Below are positions 1 to 5,446 of a stretch of DNA of 5,532 nt, piece by piece. Below the pieces are notes generated by a model that searched no databases, was not told the DNA's origin, and saw only the letters and a list, made by a program, of their open reading frames with translations. Source of the DNA: Planctomycetaceae bacterium (GTDB lineage: Bacteria > Planctomycetota > Planctomycetia > Isosphaerales > Isosphaeraceae); assembly GCA_019232645.1 (NCBI GenBank), contig JAFANO010000445.1:1-5532 (forward strand). The letters run 5' to 3'. Both the position numbers and the translations under genes were made by a program. Every line of letters begins with the position of its first letter. Within the stretch, counting starts at the first letter, position 1.

Positions 1-108
1 CGAATTGGGGTCATAAGCCTGACGCGGCTCCCGTGAGGTCCACTGATGCTGACGTCTCCGACCCGCCCCGGATCTCCCCACCTCGTCCGTGCGGGAGCTC
101 AGGCCGCC

Positions 109-137
109 TTGACCTTTGGCGAGCGGTCTCGTAGACT
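109..137 (+). promoter_or_regulatory. Candidate sigma70-like promoter for the four-gene operon
   Basis: TTGACC at 109-114 matches the -35 consensus at 5 of 6 positions. After a 17-nt spacer, TAGACT at 132-137 matches the -10 consensus at 4 of 6, including the key first, second and last bases. The expected transcript start is about 144, giving a leader of about 200 nt before the methyltransferase ATG. It is the best promoter-like pair I see ahead of the cluster. The three later genes overlap or closely follow their predecessors, so this could drive all four. Not tested experimentally. Confidence 0.5.
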
Positions 138-272
138 GCCACCTCGATCACACCCGGATGAGGTTGCACCCGGTTGGATCCCCTCGACCTTGGGCCGCCC
201 GCCCGCGCAGCGTCGGGAGTCGGGGTCGGCCTCGCGGAGCCGCGCGGTGGAACCTCCTGCTTGTCCTGCCTT

Positions 273-298
273 GCCACGCCGAGCCTGGATTGCGTGGC
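273..298 (+). promoter_or_regulatory. Leader hairpin (7-bp GC-rich inverted repeat)
   Basis: GCCACGC at 273-279 is perfectly complementary to GCGTGGC at 292-298, with a 12-nt loop. Two outer U-G pairs (271-272 with 299-300) could extend the stem. It sits between the candidate transcript start and the Shine-Dalgarno at 337. No T-tract follows, so it is not a standard intrinsic terminator. It could influence leader folding or RNA stability. It could also be chance in GC-rich DNA, or lie inside the coding region if translation starts at the in-frame TTG at 271. Confidence 0.3.
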
Positions 299-336
299 GG
301 ACCCGAGGCACACGCTATGCCTGGCACAAGGTGCTC

Positions 337-342
337 AGGAGG
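337..342 (+). promoter_or_regulatory. Shine-Dalgarno AGGAGG deciding the methyltransferase start
   Basis: A perfect AGGAGG lies 3 nt upstream of the in-frame ATG at 346. The spacing is shorter than the usual 5-9 nt, but no comparable motif precedes the alternative in-frame starts (GTG 331, TTG 271, GTG 247, ATG 46). It therefore favours 346. Confidence 0.45.
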
Positions 343-345
343 TCG

Positions 346-960
346 ATGGGGCGCTGGCCGGCGTTGAAACGGCGGTTCCTCTACGCTGATCCCCGGCAAT
401 ACTGGACACTTCGCGGCGGCGACGACTACTTCCGCGAGCAGGAGGGTCAGCGCACCCGGACTGAGCGTGCCGAGTGGATCGCCGGGCGCATCGCGTCCTA
501 TCGCCCCGGGTCAATCCTCGAGGTCGGCTGCGGCTACGGCAAGCAGCTCCGGGAGATCCGCCGCCGCATCGACGTCTCGATGGTCGGCATCGACTTCAGC
601 CCGACCCAGCTCCGGAGGGGCCGCGAGTACCTCGACGGGCTCGATCGCATCGCGCTGGTCCTGGCCTCGGGCGCCGAGATCCCCTTCCCCGACCGCTCGT
701 TCGACCTGGTCCTGACCTCGGCCGTGATCCTGCACAACCCGCCCGACGCGGCCGAGCGGATCCGGCGCGAGGTCATCCGGGTCTGTCGTCGGTTCGCGGC
801 GCACAACGAGGATACCGACGTCAGCTACAACCGCTTCGGCTATGACACCGCCGCCTGGTATCGCGCGGCGGGGCTGCCGCTGGCCGAGTCGGGGCCGATC
901 GCGATCGACCCCGAGCCTCCTCACTCCCAGTTCTGCGTGGCCGAGCCGTGGCGACGCTGA
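346..960 (+). CDS. Class I SAM-dependent methyltransferase (Methyltransf_11-like)
   Basis: A 204-residue soluble, probably cytoplasmic enzyme predicted to transfer a methyl group from S-adenosylmethionine to an unknown acceptor. The Rossmann-fold glycine-rich motif I is LEVGCGYGKQL (residues 58-68). The acidic residue that binds the SAM ribose is D83 in VGIDFS. The motif II/III region reads IPFPDRSFDLVLTSAVILH (112-130), the usual pattern of the Methyltransf_11/25 families. The N-terminal part (DPRQYW...DYFREQ, 15-32) is a short helical lead-in. The start at ATG 346 is chosen from the AGGAGG just upstream and from codon usage; GTG 331 or TTG 271 would add 5 or 25 residues. It overlaps the flippase gene by 13 nt, so it is likely co-translated and may act on the same glycan or lipid pathway. 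The family is clear; the substrate is unknown. Confidence 0.88.
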   Translation: MGRWPALKRRFLYADPRQYWTLRGGDDYFREQEGQRTRTERAEWIAGRIASYRPGSILEVGCGYGKQLREIRRRIDVSMVGIDFSPTQLRRGREYLDGLDRIALVLASGAEIPFPDRSFDLVLTSAVILHNPPDAAERIRREVIRVCRRFAAHNEDTDVSYNRFGYDTAAWYRAAGLPLAESGPIAIDPEPPHSQFCVAEPWRR

Positions 961-2474
961 CCCGTACCTGTGCGGCCGCGCCGCCCCGGATCCAGGACGA
1001 GGGGCGTCGGCTCGTCCGCGACAGCCTGATCGTGTCGCTCGGCGGCCAGTTCGACCGGGCGCTGGGCACCCTGACCGCCCTGACGCTGCGCTGGGGGCTC
1101 GACCCGTCGCGGCTGGGGGTCTACTCGGGCCTGCGGATCTACCTGGATCAGACCAATCGCTCGAGCCTGGGGGTCGGCCTGGGGGCCGTGCAGGAGATCC
1201 CGATCCTCCGCGCCTCGGGCCGCGAGGCCGAGGCCCGCCGTGTGGCCGACGTCGCCTACACGACCAACACCCTGACGTGCCTGCTCTATGCCGCCGCGCT
1301 GGTGGCCTGGGCCTGGTTCCGCGCCCCGATGCTGGGCAACGACCCGTTGGCGCGCGAGTGGACCTGGGGCCTGGTGGCGGTCGCCGGCCTGACGCTCGTC
1401 AAGCGCTACGAGAGCTTCCTCGTCGCCGTCCTCCGGGCGCACCTGGAATTCACCCTGACGACGGAGCTCGACGTCCTCGAGTCGCTCGCCTCGGTCTTCG
1501 CGGTGGCCGCCGGGCTCTGGCTGGCGGGGTTCTGGGGCCTGCTGGGGGCGGTCGGGGTCCTCCTCGGCGTCAAGATCGCCTACCTCCACGCCCGGCACCC
1601 GCTCCGATTCCGCTGGGCTTGGGACGTGCCGATGGCCGCCCGGCTGATGCGAGTCGGGCTCCCGATCCTGGCGAACACGGCGGCCTTCGGCGCGGTCCTG
1701 AACCTGGACCGCGTGTTGATCCTGTGGCGCGTCCCCGACGGCGCCCGCGCCGCGGGGCTCTACTCGGTCGCGATCATGGGGACGAGCTGGAGCCTCGACC
1801 TGGCCGGCCGGATCGTGCTGGTGATGTACACCTCGTTCCAGACGACCCTGGGCCGGACCCGCGACCCGGTCGAGGTCGCGCGCCAGGCGGCGCGGGCGAC
1901 GGAGGCGCAGGCGCCGATCCTGGCGGCCGGCGGTGCCGTGGCCTACCTGGTCGGACCCGCCTTCCTCGGCGCGATGATGCCCCGCTACGTCGAGGGCCTG
2001 CCCGCCCTCCGGCCGTTGCTGCCGGGGACGGTGCTGCTCGGCCTGGCCTGGCCCGCGCGGCAGATGCTGATCGCCCTGAGCCGGCCCTACCGCCTCGCCC
2101 TGGCGACCCTCGCCGGCCTGGCGCTGACGGCCGTCGCGGGGGCGATCGGTGCCGACCGCGCGGGGATCATCGGCGTGGCGTGGGGGATGTCGGTCGGGTA
2201 CGGCCTGGTCTCCGCGCTGACCGGCGCGACGGCCTTCGTCCCGACGCTGGGTGGTCGGGCCTGGCTCGCTCATCAGGCGAGGCTGGCGCGCACGCTGGCC
2301 TGGTACGCCGCCGGCGCGGGGATCGCGGCCCATCTGCCACTGCCGGGGTTGCGGGCCTGGTCCGGATTCGCGGCACGATGCGCGATCCTGGCTGTCTGGC
2401 TGCTGCCCGCGCTCGTCGCCTGGGCGCGTCGGCATCGCTGGGGAGGCCTCTGGGACCATCGGGTCGGCGGTTGA
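948..2474 (+). CDS. MATE/Wzx-like polysaccharide (lipid-linked glycan) flippase
   Basis: A 508-residue integral inner-membrane protein of the MOP (MATE/Wzx/MurJ) exporter superfamily, expected to flip a lipid-linked oligosaccharide from the cytoplasmic to the outer face. About 12-14 hydrophobic helices alternate with short basic loops. The amphipathic N-terminal segment VRDSLIVSLGGQFDRALG (23-40) and the following GVYSGLR...NRSSLGVGLGA region (57-80) match the first helices of Wzx-like proteins as I know them. Further helices lie around 108-125, 140-162, 180-213, 235-260, 268-295, 322-342, 358-377, 383-400, 405-432, 448-463 and 474-492. The length is normal for the family. Translation starts at GTG 948 inside the end of the methyltransferase gene, without a good Shine-Dalgarno, so it probably depends on translational coupling. 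Its neighbours (GT-C transferase, CDP-alcohol enzyme) fit envelope glycan assembly. A MATE drug exporter is less likely in this context. Confidence 0.85.
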   Translation: MATLTRTCAAAPPRIQDEGRRLVRDSLIVSLGGQFDRALGTLTALTLRWGLDPSRLGVYSGLRIYLDQTNRSSLGVGLGAVQEIPILRASGREAEARRVADVAYTTNTLTCLLYAAALVAWAWFRAPMLGNDPLAREWTWGLVAVAGLTLVKRYESFLVAVLRAHLEFTLTTELDVLESLASVFAVAAGLWLAGFWGLLGAVGVLLGVKIAYLHARHPLRFRWAWDVPMAARLMRVGLPILANTAAFGAVLNLDRVLILWRVPDGARAAGLYSVAIMGTSWSLDLAGRIVLVMYTSFQTTLGRTRDPVEVARQAARATEAQAPILAAGGAVAYLVGPAFLGAMMPRYVEGLPALRPLLPGTVLLGLAWPARQMLIALSRPYRLALATLAGLALTAVAGAIGADRAGIIGVAWGMSVGYGLVSALTGATAFVPTLGGRAWLAHQARLARTLAWYAAGAGIAAHLPLPGLRAWSGFAARCAILAVWLLPALVAWARRHRWGGLWDHRVGG

Positions 2475-2489
2475 TCGGGAGCCATGATC

Positions 2490-2496
2490 AAGGAGG
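2490..2496 (+). promoter_or_regulatory. Shine-Dalgarno AAGGAGG for the GT-C gene
   Basis: AAGGAGG lies 10 nt upstream of ATG 2507. ATGs at 2484 and 2497 are in other frames. The first in-frame residues from 2507 (MLDIGFILLLAAW) form a hydrophobic helix, as expected for this membrane protein, which settles the start. This is the only gap between genes in the cluster (32 nt) and it carries its own strong ribosome-binding site. Confidence 0.65.
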
Positions 2497-2506
2497 ATGC
2501 GGTCGG

Positions 2507-4360
2507 ATGCTCGACATCGGGTTCATCCTGCTCCTGGCGGCCTGGTCCGCGGGCGTCGGTCTGCGCGTCTTGGGCCGACTCCGCCAGACGCCCGAGCACC
2601 CGGCCGACGCCCTGGCGCTGGCGGTCCCGCTCGGGCTGGGGATGCTGGCGCTGGCGGCGCTCGTCCTGGGCGAGTCCGGCGTCTTGACGCCGGGGGGCTT
2701 GAAGGTCGTCCTGGTCGCGGGAGCGCTCCTCGGCGGGCGCGAGGCCGGTCGCGGGATTGCTTGCCTGGTGCGCCAGGCCTCCTTTCCCGAGCCCCGGGTC
2801 CCCGACCTCCCGTTCCTGATCGTGTCGGCAGCCGCGCTGGTCGGGACGCTGATCACGGCGCTGACGCCGGTGACCGACGGCGACGCGCTCTGCTATCACC
2901 TGCAAGTCCCCAAGCTGTTCCTGGAGCGGGGCGCGGTGGCCTTCGAGCCCGACCTGCACGAGACGGTCTATCCGCTCGTGACCGAGCTGCTCTACGCCGT
3001 GGCGCTGACCTTCCGGGGCCCGGTCGCGTGCCGGCTGGTGCAGTGGGTGCTCGGCCTGGCGTTCGCCGCGAACGTGACGGCGGTGGCGCGGCCGAGCCTG
3101 GGGCCGCGGGCCTGGTGGGCCGGGGCGATCGCGCTGCTGGTCCCGGCGGTCTCCAACGGCATGAGCGCCCCGCTGAACGACGTCGCGCTGGCCGCCTTCG
3201 CCGCCGCCGCGCTGGCCTGCTGGTCGCGGTTCCACCAGCGGCCGGGCGCCCGCTCGGCCGCCGCGACCGGCCTGTTCACCGGGCTGGCCCTGGGGGTGAA
3301 ATATCCCGCGCTGGTGCTCGCCGGGCTGATCGGCACGGCGATCACGGCCCGGACCTTCCGCCCCGTCCGGGGCCAGGGCACACGGATAAAATGCAAATAT
3401 TTTAAATATATCTATGCAGCGATTGCCCTCGCCGTCGGTGGGGTCTGGTACCTCCGCGCCTTCGTGCACACGGGGAATCCCGTGTACCCCTTCTTCCGGC
3501 AGGTGTTCGGGGGGGCGGGGCTCGACGAGGTGCTCGACCCGATCAAGCGGCCGATGGCCGTCACCGCGTGGAACCTGCTGACGGCCCTGGGGCCGATGAC
3601 GCTCCAGCCCGAGCGGTTCGACAGCTTCTCGCACCAGCTCGGGCCGGTCTTCCTGCTGTTCCTGCCCGGGCTGCTGCTGGAGAAGGCCCCGCGCCGGGTG
3701 CTGGAGGTCGTCGCGCTGGGCTACGGCTGCCTGATGATCTGCGTGACGCAGCGCCAGAGCATGCGGTTCGTCCTGATGACGCTGGGCCCGATGTCGGTGG
3801 CCGTGGCCTGGCTCGCGAGCACCTGGTGGGATCGGCGATCGCTGCCCGGGCGGGTCCTGGTGGGGATCCTGCTGGCGACGCTCGGCTTCGAGGCGAGCCT
3901 GGCCGTGGCCCGGGCGCGGCACGGCCTCGGCGTGGTGCTCGGCCTCGAGGCCGCCGAGCAGTTCCTCGACCGCCGCGAGCCGACCTTCCGGGTGGGCCGT
4001 TGGATCGGCGCGAACCTGCCCGGCACGGCCCGGATCGTGGGCCAGGACCACCGCGGCTTCTACATCCCGCGCCCCTACACCATGGAGCTGGCCCACCGGC
4101 GTCGGACCGGGCTCGGCCGGGGCGGCGAGTCGGCCTCGGAGGTCGCCGCGAGGCTCCGGCAGTCGGGGTTCACGCACGTGCTCCTCTGCCCGCCGGTCCC
4201 CGAGACGGCCGTCGAGTTCGACCCCACGCTCGGGAGGCTCCTGGCCCCCTGGCTGGAGGGCCGGAGGCCCCTGTATCGCGCAGAGATCGCCGACGCCGAC
4301 GGCGTCGCGCGGCGGTATGCGATCTTCGGGCTGGCGGAGGACGAGGGGGCCGTGCGATGA
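2507..4360 (+). CDS. GT-C fold membrane glycosyltransferase, family 39-like
   Basis: A 617-residue multi-pass membrane protein resembling the ArnT/PMT-type (GT39-like) enzymes that use polyprenyl-phosphate sugars as donors on the outer face of the membrane. The candidate catalytic acidic motif is TDGDALCYH (123-131), in the loop after a hydrophobic segment at 101-121, followed by QVPKLFLERG (133-142). Other family-like stretches are YPLVTELLYA (155-164), GVKYPAL (263-269) and GNPVYPFF (323-330). About 12-15 hydrophobic segments end near residue 466. The final 150 residues form a soluble domain (RWIGANLPGTARIVGQ 498-513, FTHVLLCPP 555-563). An N-terminal extension of about 100 residues with extra helices precedes the acidic motif. 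Codons 294-304 are abruptly AT-rich but in frame. The stop overlaps the next start (ATGA). The fold is well supported; donor and acceptor are unknown. Confidence 0.78.
   Translation: MLDIGFILLLAAWSAGVGLRVLGRLRQTPEHPADALALAVPLGLGMLALAALVLGESGVLTPGGLKVVLVAGALLGGREAGRGIACLVRQASFPEPRVPDLPFLIVSAAALVGTLITALTPVTDGDALCYHLQVPKLFLERGAVAFEPDLHETVYPLVTELLYAVALTFRGPVACRLVQWVLGLAFAANVTAVARPSLGPRAWWAGAIALLVPAVSNGMSAPLNDVALAAFAAAALACWSRFHQRPGARSAAATGLFTGLALGVKYPALVLAGLIGTAITARTFRPVRGQGTRIKCKYFKYIYAAIALAVGGVWYLRAFVHTGNPVYPFFRQVFGGAGLDEVLDPIKRPMAVTAWNLLTALGPMTLQPERFDSFSHQLGPVFLLFLPGLLLEKAPRRVLEVVALGYGCLMICVTQRQSMRFVLMTLGPMSVAVAWLASTWWDRRSLPGRVLVGILLATLGFEASLAVARARHGLGVVLGLEAAEQFLDRREPTFRVGRWIGANLPGTARIVGQDHRGFYIPRPYTMELAHRRRTGLGRGGESASEVAARLRQSGFTHVLLCPPVPETAVEFDPTLGRLLAPWLEGRRPLYRAEIADADGVARRYAIFGLAEDEGAVR
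3386..3415 (+). other. AT-rich island inside the GT-C gene
   Basis: Thirty bases contain only three G/C (about 10% GC) inside a gene above 70% GC, including an unbroken A/T run of 17 nt (3395-3411). ATATTT (3397-3402) and AAATAT (3404-3409) form an inverted repeat with one base between, and ATGCA occurs at 3391-3395 and again at 3414-3418. The stretch is read in frame as IKCKYFKYIY (residues 294-303) using ATA, AAA, TAT and TTT codons that are almost absent from the rest of the cluster. It encodes the basic, aromatic lead-in to a membrane helix (about 301-320). The composition change is seen directly; its cause is not. Confidence 0.85.
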
Positions 4361-5235
4361 AGGAGCATCCGACGCTCGCCGAGCTCCGCGCCCGGGTCCA
4401 GAAGGATCGGCACCGCGAGATCGGCAACTGGCTGGCGCGGCGGGTGGCGCGGCCGACGGCCGTCTTCGGGACGTGGATGGCCGTCCGGCTCGGGCTCTCG
4501 GCGCACCAGGTGACGCTGGCCGCGCTGGTGTCCAACGGCGCGACCGCGCTGGCGATCGCGACCGGGTCGCGCGCCGGTTTCCTGGTCGGCGTGGCGCTGG
4601 GGCACCTGGCGTTCTGGCTCGACCACGTCGACGGCCAGGTCGCGCGCTGGCGGGGGACATCCTCGCTCGACGGTGTCTACCTCGATTACCTGATGCACCA
4701 CGCCGCGAGCCTCGGCCTGGGCTTCGGCCTGGGCTACGGCCTGGCCGAGCGGACCGGCGACCCGCGCTGGGCGGCGGCCGGGTTCGCGATCGCCCTGGGA
4801 TGGGCCGGTCTGGGCCTGCACAACGACTGCCGCTACAAGGCGTTCTTCCAGAGACTGAAGCGCGAGTCCGGCGTCTTCCGCGTGGAGGGGGGCCGCGGGG
4901 GCCGTCCCGCCCCCCCCGCGCCCTGGCCCCGTCGCGGTCGCGCCGCGCTGACCTGGCCCTTCGTCAAGGCATGCGAGCCGCACGTCGTCCTGATCGGCCT
5001 GACGGGGCTCGCCCTGCTGGCGATGGTCGCCCCCGCGTGCTGGCTGGCCCTTTGGCGCGGGGGTGTCCGGATCATGGCCGTCCTGGCGCCGGCCATCGCC
5101 TGTGGCCGAGCGGCCCGGGCGGTGATCCGAGGCTCGGCCGAGTCCGAGTTCGCCCTCTGGTTCCAGCCCTGGCAAGGGAGACCGACCCCTCGACACGAGG
5201 AATTGATCGCGTATGATCAAGGGCCGGTCAGCTAA
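4357..5235 (+). CDS. CDP-alcohol phosphatidyltransferase family membrane protein with altered motif
   Basis: A 292-residue integral membrane enzyme of the family that displaces CMP from a CDP-alcohol to form a phosphodiester (phospholipid head-group or phospho-alcohol transfer). The signature is D89-x2-D92-G93-x2-A96-R97-x8-G106-x3-D110-x3-H114. Everything fits the family pattern except the last position, normally Asp and proposed as the catalytic base in this family, which is His here, followed by a second His (H115). Hydrophobic helices lie around 52-69, 74-88, 106-130, 138-154, 208-229 and 237-252. A Gly/Pro/Arg-rich hydrophilic linker (177-195) separates the two membrane halves. The ATG overlaps the previous stop (ATGA), with GAGGG at 4343-4347 as ribosome-binding site. 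It is the last gene of the operon. Family membership is firm; activity and substrate are uncertain because of the substitution. Confidence 0.85.
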   Translation: MKEHPTLAELRARVQKDRHREIGNWLARRVARPTAVFGTWMAVRLGLSAHQVTLAALVSNGATALAIATGSRAGFLVGVALGHLAFWLDHVDGQVARWRGTSSLDGVYLDYLMHHAASLGLGFGLGYGLAERTGDPRWAAAGFAIALGWAGLGLHNDCRYKAFFQRLKRESGVFRVEGGRGGRPAPPAPWPRRGRAALTWPFVKACEPHVVLIGLTGLALLAMVAPACWLALWRGGVRIMAVLAPAIACGRAARAVIRGSAESEFALWFQPWQGRPTPRHEELIAYDQGPVS

Positions 5236-5247
5236 AAATTTCTGACC
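5226..5247 (+). terminator. Hairpin spanning the last stop codon of the operon
   Basis: GGTCAG (5226-5231) pairs perfectly with CTGACC (5242-5247) around a 10-nt AT-rich loop that contains the stop codon TAA. It marks the 3' end of the operon transcript. No T-tract follows on this strand, so it is not a textbook intrinsic terminator. It could protect the 3' end or be a weak terminator. Its right arm is shared with the next hairpin. Confidence 0.35.
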
Positions 5248-5265
5248 TTACCCTTCGGGTAGGTC
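5244..5265 (-). terminator. Second hairpin, terminator-like for leftward transcription
   Basis: GACC (5244-5247) and TACCC (5249-5253) pair with GGGTA (5257-5261) and GGTC (5262-5265), with one bulged T (5248) and a 3-nt loop. Read on the minus strand, the stem is followed by AGAAA and then five U residues (5238-5234), so it looks like an imperfect intrinsic terminator for a gene arriving from the right. On the plus strand no T-run follows. The stem cannot coexist with the 5226-5247 hairpin because both use 5244-5247. Confidence 0.35.
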
Positions 5266-5274
5266 GAAGGGCGC

Positions 5275-5331
5275 CACTGGCCTGTCAGTGTCCCTGCATC
5301 ACCGAAGTCACTGGCGGGCAAGCCGCCCGTG
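5275..5331. repeat. REP-like pair of hairpins sharing a CACTGGC core
   Basis: Two neighbouring palindromic units lie in the intergenic tail. The first is CACTG (5275-5279) pairing with CAGTG (5286-5290). The second is CACTGGCGG (5309-5317) pairing with CCGCCCGTG (5323-5331) through a GCAAG loop, with one T-C mismatch. The 7-mer CACTGGC is repeated directly at 5275-5281 and 5309-5315. I recall GGCGGGCAAGCCGCC-type hairpins as recurrent intergenic elements in planctomycete genomes; that is recall, not a search result. A two-unit arrangement resembles a REP doublet (BIME-like). Confidence 0.45.
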
Positions 5332-5418
5332 GCACCCAGGCGACGGGAGCCCCTCCTCTGGCCGACGGTCCCAACTTCACATTCTGGGTTCGGAAGGCTC
5401 TGTGTATTGTTTAAGGGC

Positions 5419-5446
5419 TTGCAAGAAGGCCAACCTCGACTAAAAT
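5419..5446 (+). promoter_or_regulatory. Possible rightward promoter
   Basis: TTGCAA (5419-5424, 4 of 6 to the -35 consensus) is followed after 16 nt by TAAAAT (5441-5446, 5 of 6 to the -10 consensus) in the most AT-rich part of the tail, pointing out of the window. The -10 would sit on the stop codon of the candidate minus-strand gene, so the two readings compete. AT-richness alone can produce such matches. Confidence 0.22.

Larger units (their letters stand above)
1..345. other. Upstream non-coding region and leader
   Basis: No convincing gene is seen here. An open frame runs from an ATG at 46 into the methyltransferase, but its third codon positions are mixed (many codons ending in T or A), unlike the strongly G/C-ending codons of the genes downstream. 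Its conceptual peptide is rich in Arg, Pro and Ser without recognisable motifs. A promoter-like pair inside it (109-137) would start transcription near 144, downstream of that ATG. I read the stretch as the intergenic region plus 5' leader of the operon. Stops in several frames near the left edge (TAA 14-16, TGA 20-22, 34-36, 44-46) leave no identifiable upstream gene. Confidence 0.6.

Noticed and set aside
46..345. N-terminal extension of the methyltransferase from ATG 46, whose A overlaps a TGA stop at 44-46
   Set aside because: Codon third positions are mixed, the peptide has no family similarity, and a promoter-like pair lies downstream of this ATG.
921..2459. Minus-strand open frame of 512 residues opposite the flippase
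   Set aside because: Composition is dominated by Gln, Arg, Gly and Asp repeats with no domain; the plus strand encodes a clear flippase.
842..2506. Frame open upstream of the GT-C gene, which would make a protein of 1172 residues
   Set aside because: This part is the shadow of the flippase frame: Arg/Pro/Gly-rich with no motifs. The GT-C protein begins at ATG 2507 with an N-terminal hydrophobic helix and a Shine-Dalgarno.
3387..3392. TAAAAT in the AT-rich island as the -10 of an internal promoter
   Set aside because: At the proper spacing upstream the sequence is CGTCCG-like, with no -35 similarity, and the next gene starts almost 1 kb away.
4291..4307. Palindrome CGACGCC-GAC-GGCGTCG in the GT-C gene
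   Set aside because: It lies fully within coding sequence (residues ADADGVA) and is expected by chance in this GC-rich codon usage.
2273..4660. Long minus-strand open frame (795 residues)
   Set aside because: It opposes the GT-C gene and crosses gene boundaries; the Arg/Pro/Gln/Gly-rich translation is typical of antisense frames in GC-rich DNA.
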